The notes under the pieces are model-generated. The model worked only from the letters and a program-made list of their open reading frames with translations. It ran no database searches and was not told the DNA's origin. This document shows positions 57,422 to 64,000 of a stretch of DNA of 64,000 nt, in pieces; position 1 is the stretch's first letter; each line of letters starts with the position of its first letter. The DNA comes from Linanthus parryae (lineage: Eukaryota; Streptophyta; Magnoliopsida; Ericales; Polemoniaceae). The stretch is from positions 73,464,994-73,528,993 of the forward strand of contig JALGPY010000001.1 of the NCBI GenBank assembly GCA_023055425.1. Reading direction: 5' to 3'. The translations under genes were made by a program, and so were the position numbers.

Positions 57422-60400
57422 TGTAACACTCTCCGATTTTATTACCGGAAATCAGGACTGATGTCACCCCGTACTCGAGATTAGACTCGAATACGAGGAT
57501 TTCAAAAGTGATAACCAAAGACAACCATTCTGATTAAATTAAAGCAGTCCGTTATTACATAAGTCTGAATTGCAAATTCCTCAAACACGGGCTCTAATTA
57601 TTACCACAATGCTAGAAGATAGTTTGAATTTTTAAACAGCGAAAATATTAAAGTGTATTGTAGTGAGTCTCGGTCCCCGCCCAATCCATGGCTCCAGCAT
57701 CTACACCTGTTGTGGGTAAAAACAAACAGGACACCACAGTTTCTTAAAGTCAGCACAAACTGAGTGATGTTAACGCCCAAGCATGTAAAATGATGAATAA
57801 GTAAGTTTGGTAAAATGAAATTCGACAACTCTTAAATGTTATAAAAAAAAAACTTATAAATACCTGATTATCAAGAAGTCATAATCTTTAGGAATATAAA
57901 GAGAAGAGTTTTCTTTTCATTGCCATAGTCAAAACATGACTTCTCAAATGATTATATCTTCCTTCCGAAAATAATATTCCAAGTCCTTAAAATTCTCATT
58001 TTATAATTGGTTGTAACGGGGTAACCATCCGTACATATACATTCAAAATCCTAGCTACGTAGACCTCAAGTATCGACAGCCCCTTAAGGGTTCCAGAAAG
58101 GTGAGTACTAGGAGCGACCCGGAGCGAATTGCGACCGAGTTATGTGTTTGGCCGACCGCAGCCCTAGACGGCCTGAGCCATAACATAATAGTAAATCCGG
58201 AGTCCCCGTACAACCAGTCTTTTCACTTTACGTTCGTTACGCATTTAATTGATTGTGATGGTTTGCGATATATTTAGAAAATGAGTTATGTCTTTCAGGA
58301 AATGAAAGTGACAGTAACCAAACATAGATTAACATGAAATTTAAAGAAATGATTGAGAAAATAAAACAATGAGAACACGAATGGAACGAAGGGCGCTCTA
58401 GGCTTGGCGCATTAACTCACCTCAATGGAAACGGCAATCTAGCGAGAACTCCTAGAAGTTGACAAATTCCTTGTCTGTGAAATCCCCACCTACAAGTATG
58501 AGTCTCTAGTCAAACTTACAGGTTGCTGATATATGTACATACTCTGATGCAATGGATGTGTGTCTAGGTCTTAGGATCGTCTAACTCTGTGTCACTATAC
58601 GTGTGACAAATCTATGCAAAAGAAACTTCTCCTAGATTACTTCATACACATAAGAAAATTATAATTTATTATGTACAATTATGAAAGGAAAAAGGTTCTA
58701 TTATTTTCATGAAAATTGATAGGGTTCAAGAAATCTACGCTTTATTAGCGAATTCGAACCTTTAAAGTTTTATTGTATATAATTAGAACATTTATTTCTT
58801 GTGAAACAGAACAAGTCTTCCAGCAAATTCCATTATTATTAGAAACTTGCTCATTTATTTACACAAATAATACACCTATAATTCTATTTTATTTTACTTT
58901 ATTACAGAAAAAAAAATATGTTGCTATCGTGTATGTACACATACTGATGCACCTAGTTTAACATACTACTTCTACTCGAATCATGTTAATACTATTTTAC
59001 CACTAATATAGTTCCTAACTCACACATACAACTCCATTTATATTACAAAAACAGCATATTCCTTCACAATTCTCAATTCTTCATTTTTTTATTATTATTT
59101 TTTTTACTTTTGTTTTTCCTTGGTTGATTTGGTGACAGAGGCACCATTCCCACTGTACATTACACACCCACGCACTTGACACACACACACAACAAACTCA
59201 CACTCACTCATGTATACATTTACATCTCCAACATAACCACCCATCAGACATACACTTAGACTTACAACTCATCATATATAATCACACAAGTTCCTAAAAC
59301 ATGAACGATGCAAGACTTTGTACATGCTAAAAGTCGAAGAACGTGGAGTAATAAATTTCTGAATTAACGATGACGATTGGACTTACAGTAATTACGGAGT
59401 TCGAGTGAGTTAGCGACAGAAAGAGCGAGAACGGGTTGATGGGGGAGAATCGCCGAACGGCTGTGTTCCTTGGCGCCAAAACTGCTATTGTTTGGGACCG
59501 GCGTGGGCCGAAGTGGGTTGGAGGAGCGATGTGAGCGATAGAGAGATGAACGAGAGGAATCGGGATGGAAATAGAGAGGGATACGTTAGCTGTGATATGA
59601 GTTCTTGTCGGTAACAGATTGTTGGCGGGGTGGAGTTGCCTGCTGGAAACGAAGAAGAGGAAAATGATGTTTGTGGTATTGGTGAAGATGAATGGAGTAA
59701 ATGGGGATGGTTTTATAGGAGAGGATGAGGGGGTTACGAGAAATTTTTATTTGCTCCAAGAGCACCACGTCAGCATGACATGTGGTGCTCTACACCATTC
59801 AGTAACTAACACCTATACCCACTAGGGTTAACCACTACCCCTATAGGTTATAGAAAAAAAAAATCAGATTCTTACATGGCTATTTTCTCTCTCGCACTCA
59901 CCCCACTTCTTGTGTAGATGTCAACATATAAGTGGAATAGAGCACCACGTGTGATTTGCTCTATGAGCACCTAAGAATTGCTCGGGGGTTACTAAGTGGG
60001 GGTTATGGAAGCATTGATTTGGGTGATTTAATTTTTAAGTTAGTATAGATATTGGAGTTATTAAAAACGGGGTAGTAATGGGGACTACCCGATCAGTTTT
60101 ACTTGGAGTAGATGGTATGGGGTAACTGGCCTGATTTTAAGGAAAAAATTGATTAGAAATATTTTATTAGGCTACGGCCATATCAAGAGTTATTTGGAAA
60201 AAATTTTGCATAATCAATTTGAGTAGTCGATTAGAAAAAATAAATCTTGAAATAAAATGGAAAGATTTTGAGATTTGGGGGCTTACTAGCAAAATTTAAC
60301 AGCATTATTGGGGCCATGTTTAGTGAAACAAGTAGGAAAATAATTATGATTCTTATAGTATAATACTAGGAGAGTTATTGGAACAACGTAACTACGTAAT

Positions 60401-60532
60401 TAAGAAGTGAAATTTGAGACTTCAATTATCAAGAATTACTATTCCGGTCCAACTTTTAAGAGATTCAATAATAAACCCCAAAAATAAATGTCTAATGACC
60501 ATATTACCTCCACTAGCAATACGGGTATTTCA
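57422..60532 (-). repeat. 5' LTR of Tekay-Y (3111 bp, with MITE)
   Basis: Plus strand TGTAACACTCTCC to GGTATTTCA, followed by TTAAC. It contains MULE-1 at 59738-59983 and lacks the 301-bp tandem copy of its partner. Confidence 0.92.
59738..59983. mobile_element. MULE-1: Mutator-like MITE (246 bp)
   Basis: Present only in the 5' LTR of Tekay-Y; the sister LTR has the empty site near 51370. Flanked by the 9-bp repeat GGGGGTTAC at 59729-59737 and 59984-59992. The ends form an imperfect inverted repeat of ~25 bp (GAGAAATTTTTATTTGCTCC against GAGCAATTCTTAGGTGCTCA). A 9-bp duplication fits the Mutator superfamily. No coding capacity. Confidence 0.88.
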
Positions 60533-60537
60533 TTAAC

Positions 60538-63518
60538 TTTCTTCAAATTCGGTCTCTAACCCACCTAAAAATCGAGTTGAAGTCGTTTCATTTTGTGTTG
60601 TTCAATCTGTCCAGAGTAGTACGGATGGCAATATGGTCCAATCCGATCTGAGACCCGAGCGATTCGACCCAAATGGATCGGATCCAAATCAGATCCAATT
60701 GAAATGGATCGGATTTGGATCCGGAAAGCCTGACCCGAACGAATTTGGATCTGAATTTGGATCTGAGGGCATATCCACCGGGTTCCGACCCGATTCAATC
60801 CGACATATATAATCGCTTTATAAATATACCGCTATTACCTCCCCACTTACACTTCCAAGAAGAATACTATAGTAACTCCAACCTACAAAATTATTCTTTT
60901 GTTTTTTAGTCTTCATACCTTACAAACATGCCTTAGCGTATGAAATAGTGTTTATTTTTTATGTTATTTTTTCTACTTTATAACTCGAGTCGGGTCTGAT
61001 CCGAATCCGATCCGACCACGTACTATATGGATCTACGGATTGGATTTGGATTAGCTGAATGAAACCCGATCCGTTCTGATCTAAATCAAGTGATGATCCG
61101 AACTGATCTGGGTCGGATCTGGATTCCATTTCTCCTTGTCGGATCTCGATCGGGAAGGGCCTGATCCAATCCGGATCCACTCCGTTGTCATCCATACGGA
61201 GCATAATTTTTTCTAATTGTTGAACTTTGGATTGAAGCAGTCAATTTCAAACGATTAAAACTCCCTCAATACTTAATTAAATTGTGTTTTTATTTCTCCT
61301 ATGTGTATCTGGTACATAATTTTTCATTTCCGCTCTGGGTCATCTTTAATTTTGTAACAGATTTCCCATAAATCAAGCCTAAAGTTGTTGCTTTGAACTT
61401 TGTAAAATGCATGATTTTTTCTTAAGTATTGAAATATGATTTTTTTTTTTTCCAAATTTGACCAAGCATATCTTGTGATATATTTGAGTGTTTAAGAGTT
61501 CAAATATGTTCAAGAATTCTTGAACTACTTTTTAGATTTCCAAATATCCTCCTCAATTGATCTTAAATCATATGTGAAGTCGACTATTTGAGTGGATTTT
61601 GACCTAATTGACATTTCTGGCATTAGCGTTTTTCATGAAACTTTTTCGTATTCATATTTTGAGTCTAAGTATCAAGTTTGGTCAAGTTTGACTTTTCGAA
61701 AACCCTAGTTTGACTGATCTAGATAGGAAGGGCAAAATGGTAATTTCATTTAATCTTAGAATTGAGATTAGTTTAGTAACTTAGAGTTTGTTAGCATGTC
61801 TTGTATGATATTTGGAGTACTCGTATGTCATTCTCATGTAGGGTTGACCAAATCAACAGTTTGGGGTTTTTTGCAGTTTTACTAAACTAAAGAGCCTGAG
61901 TGTAAATTACATAAAGTTGTAGATTTCAATGCTATGTTCATACGGGAGATTAAGGAGTCATTCTTGGCATGTTGTTGGATCAGTATGAGTATAATTTGGG
62001 GTCTAGGCACAGTCAGATATTGTACTAGCCTGTTTTGGAGTGTCAAAGGCGTTTGGTCAGTTAGCTTGCATGACCTACATTTCATTGCATTCTTGCATAA
62101 AACCTCATATAGAGGGTATATGCTATTAGGTTGTATACTTGACTTGCGTATATCCATCCGTTGTTAAGGATCGTTCCAAGGAAATTTATGTATTTGTGCT
62201 GCTCCATTGACTGTGTGACCCAACTTCATATGAGACTAGTGTCCTCGTTGGAGTGATAGCATTGCTTATCGTTGTTCTTTGGATCAGTGGTAAGTACATA
62301 TGTGGGACCTTTACTTATCAAAGTGTACATGTGTTTGACGTCTCGAATGAATATTTTTTTAATTGTAAAAGTATGAGAAGCATGAATTATGTTGTTTGAA
62401 ATATTTTATTGAACTCCTTTGAGAAGTATTGAGAATTCCCGTTTTGAATACGATAAAGTGAATAATTAAGCAACTTCTAATAGATTTAGGACGATGTACA
62501 GAGTTGTGTTTATTTATTGCTCCGGACGGTGGCGCCAACCAATCCTCTTATTACTTATGGTTACGGCCATCGAAGCAATGCTTCATATTATTGGATAGAA
62601 CATGAATGTTCTCAAATCCGCCCCCAATGAGCCAAAACGCACCCAGGTATTGCGTTCAAGGGGTTTTAGTACAATAGAGTGCTACTTGAACTTATTAGGG
62701 TCACTACGGTATAGGGGTGTTGACACTTAAGGCCTTTTAGCTAATGTTTTGAGCGGTGATTGACATATGGGATCCCTTAATGCTCGGGAGAAATAGGGTT
62801 TGATAGACGCTAGAAAGCACCATTAATGATTACTTCATGATCCCTCTCTCTACATTGATCCTGCTGGTGGCTCTGGACATGCCACAACTAAACTTAACTG
62901 TTAATTGAAGTTGAGCGAAAGCTGATTACTCTGTCGATCCCGTTGGATGGCTCTAGATATGCCCCAACCAATATAAATGAAGTTGAAAGATGATTTGTTA
63001 ATAGTGGATTAATACATTTTCATTGAAACAAGATTTTCTCTCGTAAAATTTTACAAGTTTAAGAGTATTTTGAATACTCGTGGTTTATTAGCGTTTTGAA
63101 GTTGGAGGTTCTAGCTACGAGATTACTTATAACTGTTCAGAAATTTTCTACTCTTTTACTTATTAATGTTTCGAATTCTCTTGAATTATTTCAACTCGTG
63201 CTTGTGTGCCACTCATTGCTTTACATGTCGTAGTGAATATTTACTCAATTTTTACTGATTGTTTTTAAACTGTAATGTTTGCGTTTGTTATTTCAAAACC
63301 ACCACAAGTTAATATAAGTCGGGATAGGAACGCGGAACGAGACGAGGACGTTAGCTTAAGTTAGATCACATAGCTTATTTCAAATATATTAATCTTGTAA
63401 ACTTGTATTCTCAAAGATTGTTGTATTTATTAGATAAATTGTAACATTCGTAAATATGTTTATACTTTTGGTTATCGTTTGTCTCTTTAACCCTGAACCG
63501 AGATCCCGGGTTGTTTCA
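60538..63518 (+). repeat. LARD-X 3' LTR, second part
   Basis: Resumes after Tekay-Y and ends CGGGTTGTTTCA at 63518, matching the 5' LTR end at 46534. Contains hAT-2. Includes the undisturbed site around 62290 that shows where Copia-A2 entered the sister LTR. No gene seen. Confidence 0.9.
60620..61196. mobile_element. hAT-2: non-autonomous hAT-like transposon (577 bp)
   Basis: Absent from the 5' LTR of LARD-X at the matching place (13720). Ends TACGGATGGCAAT and GTTGTCATCCATA form an inverted repeat of ~13 bp with two or three mismatches. Flanks CAGAGTAG (60612-60619) and CGGAGCAT (61197-61204) each differ by one or two bases from CGGAGCAG in the sister LTR, consistent with an aged 8-bp target duplication. 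The interior is full of GGATCGGATC- and GGATTTGGATC-type repeats. No transposase. Confidence 0.82.
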
Positions 63519-64000
63519 TGAGTAGTTGCATCTATCGCAAGTGTTTGCATTCGATCGTTACTTATTAGCTGAAATTAGAACTCGGTTATTAACAGATTAA
63601 TTCGTTAGTATTTGGCCCAAAAAGTAAATAATTGTTGTAGCCCCACTAACTAGCCAGCCCCACACCACGTCATGGCCCCCGCAAGAGCCAGCCAGACGTT
63701 GGCGTGCGCGTGGTTGTTCGGACCATAGCTAGCTCCTCCCTCTTTAACAAAAATTGCTTCAGCGAAAGGGCTTACCCTTAGAGTCCAAACTTGAAGTAGA
63801 TAAACTCTCAAGTTTCTTCCCTCAACCAAAATGTGGTTCTCTTTTCTTCTCAACACAATATGTGATCAGAAACTTATTTTGAGAGCTCGATTTGATCATT
63901 CATATCTCAATGGTTTTCGACGAATGAGTTACTGAAACGACCACCAAGTTGCCCACTATATGATGATGCGATTGGTGTTGTAAACTCACAAATGAGCCAG
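63519..64000. other. Unassigned right flank
   Basis: Sequence beyond the LARD-X 3' LTR. TGAGT (63519-63523) would be the right target duplication. The 68-codon minus-strand frame at 63650-63856 has no features I recognise. No call made. Confidence 0.5.

Larger units (their letters stand above)
48776..60532 (-). mobile_element. Tekay-Y: Ty3/gypsy chromovirus (Tekay/Del type), 11.8 kb
   Basis: LTRs 48776-51912 and 57422-60532 flanked by TTAAC at 48771-48775 and 60533-60537 in the LARD-X 3' LTR. Minus-strand order: LTR, Met-tRNA-like primer site, gag, protease, RT, RNase H, integrase, chromodomain, polypurine tract, LTR. Length, ~3-kb LTRs and the C-terminal chromodomain fit Tekay/Del. Coding is broken in at least eight places, many being stops explained by C-to-T or G-to-A changes. 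Confidence 0.95.
12863..63518 (+). mobile_element. LARD-X: large non-autonomous LTR element, host of most other inserts
   Basis: Two LTR copies of about 3.4 kb flank 1.2 kb of interior with a primer site but no coding domain, a LARD-like layout. The 3' interior ends TTCGGGGATGAAG, then AAGGTGGGTAGAT and TGTAACACCCC, which resembles the 3' end of Tekay/Del chromoviruses, so LARD-X is probably a non-autonomous relative of that lineage. The first ~240 bp of the 5' LTR are missing. The 5' LTR is split by Copia-A2 and the 3' LTR by Tekay-Y and hAT-2. The target duplication cannot be checked because the 5' border is lost. Confidence 0.82.

Noticed and set aside
60565..61204. Repetitive frames (QIQIQIRS and similar) in hAT-2
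   Set aside because: Product of GGATC-type DNA repeats in a non-coding transposon.
63650..63856. 68-codon frame in the right flank
   Set aside because: No recognisable domain, composition or context; insufficient to call a gene.

Overview
The window is a plant nuclear, heterochromatin-type stretch made almost entirely of nested LTR retrotransposons. I recognise no host protein-coding gene, rRNA or tRNA gene. A flowering plant is indicated by the lineages present: Ty1/copia of the Tork/TAR/Angela type with initiator-Met primer sites, a Sirevirus with an envelope-like ORF, a Ty3/gypsy Athila with an ORF3, and Tekay/Del-type chromovirus sequence with a chromodomain. Genus or family cannot be read from the sequence. 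Element names used here (Copia-A1, Copia-A2, Copia-B, Athila-1, LARD-X, Tekay-Y, Sire-1, hAT-1, hAT-2, MULE-1) are local labels.

Layout, left to right. 1-7641: Copia-A1 (+), 5' LTR cut by the window edge, open gag, decayed pol, complete 3' LTR. 7642-7850: unassigned. 7851-12862: 3' half of a Sirevirus (-): LTR, envelope-like pseudogene and RNase H remnant, the last split by the 695-bp hAT-1 with an 8-bp target duplication. 12863-63518: LARD-X (+), a large non-autonomous LTR element with ~3.4-kb LTRs and only ~1.2 kb of non-coding interior. Both of its LTRs were used as landing sites.

Its 5' LTR holds Copia-A2 (-; 14856-45283, TSD AGTAC). Copia-A2 is split by Athila-1 (-; 16934-38871, TSD TAGTA), and Athila-1 is split inside ORF3 by Copia-B (-; 20945-29309, TSD AATAC). 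The order of events is therefore LARD-X, then Copia-A2, then Athila-1, then Copia-B. The 3' LTR of LARD-X holds Tekay-Y (-; 48776-60532, TSD TTAAC) and hAT-2 (60620-61196). A 246-bp Mutator-like MITE sits in the 5' LTR of Tekay-Y. 63519-64000 is unassigned flank.

The best-preserved coding region is the 1004-codon pol of Copia-B, with all catalytic residues of integrase, RT and RNase H visible; its gag carries a deletion of about 150 bp. Everything else is broken by stops or frameshifts. Copia-A1 and Copia-A2 share two identical lesions (a 1-nt deletion before integrase and a TAC-to-TAA stop in integrase), which suggests copying of an already defective lineage in trans. The least explained signal is a 16-bp perfect palindrome, CTGCGTATATACGCAG, found in paired form inside larger dyads in both Athila-1 LTRs (just upstream of a TATA-like box), in its 3' non-coding region and between integrase and ORF3.
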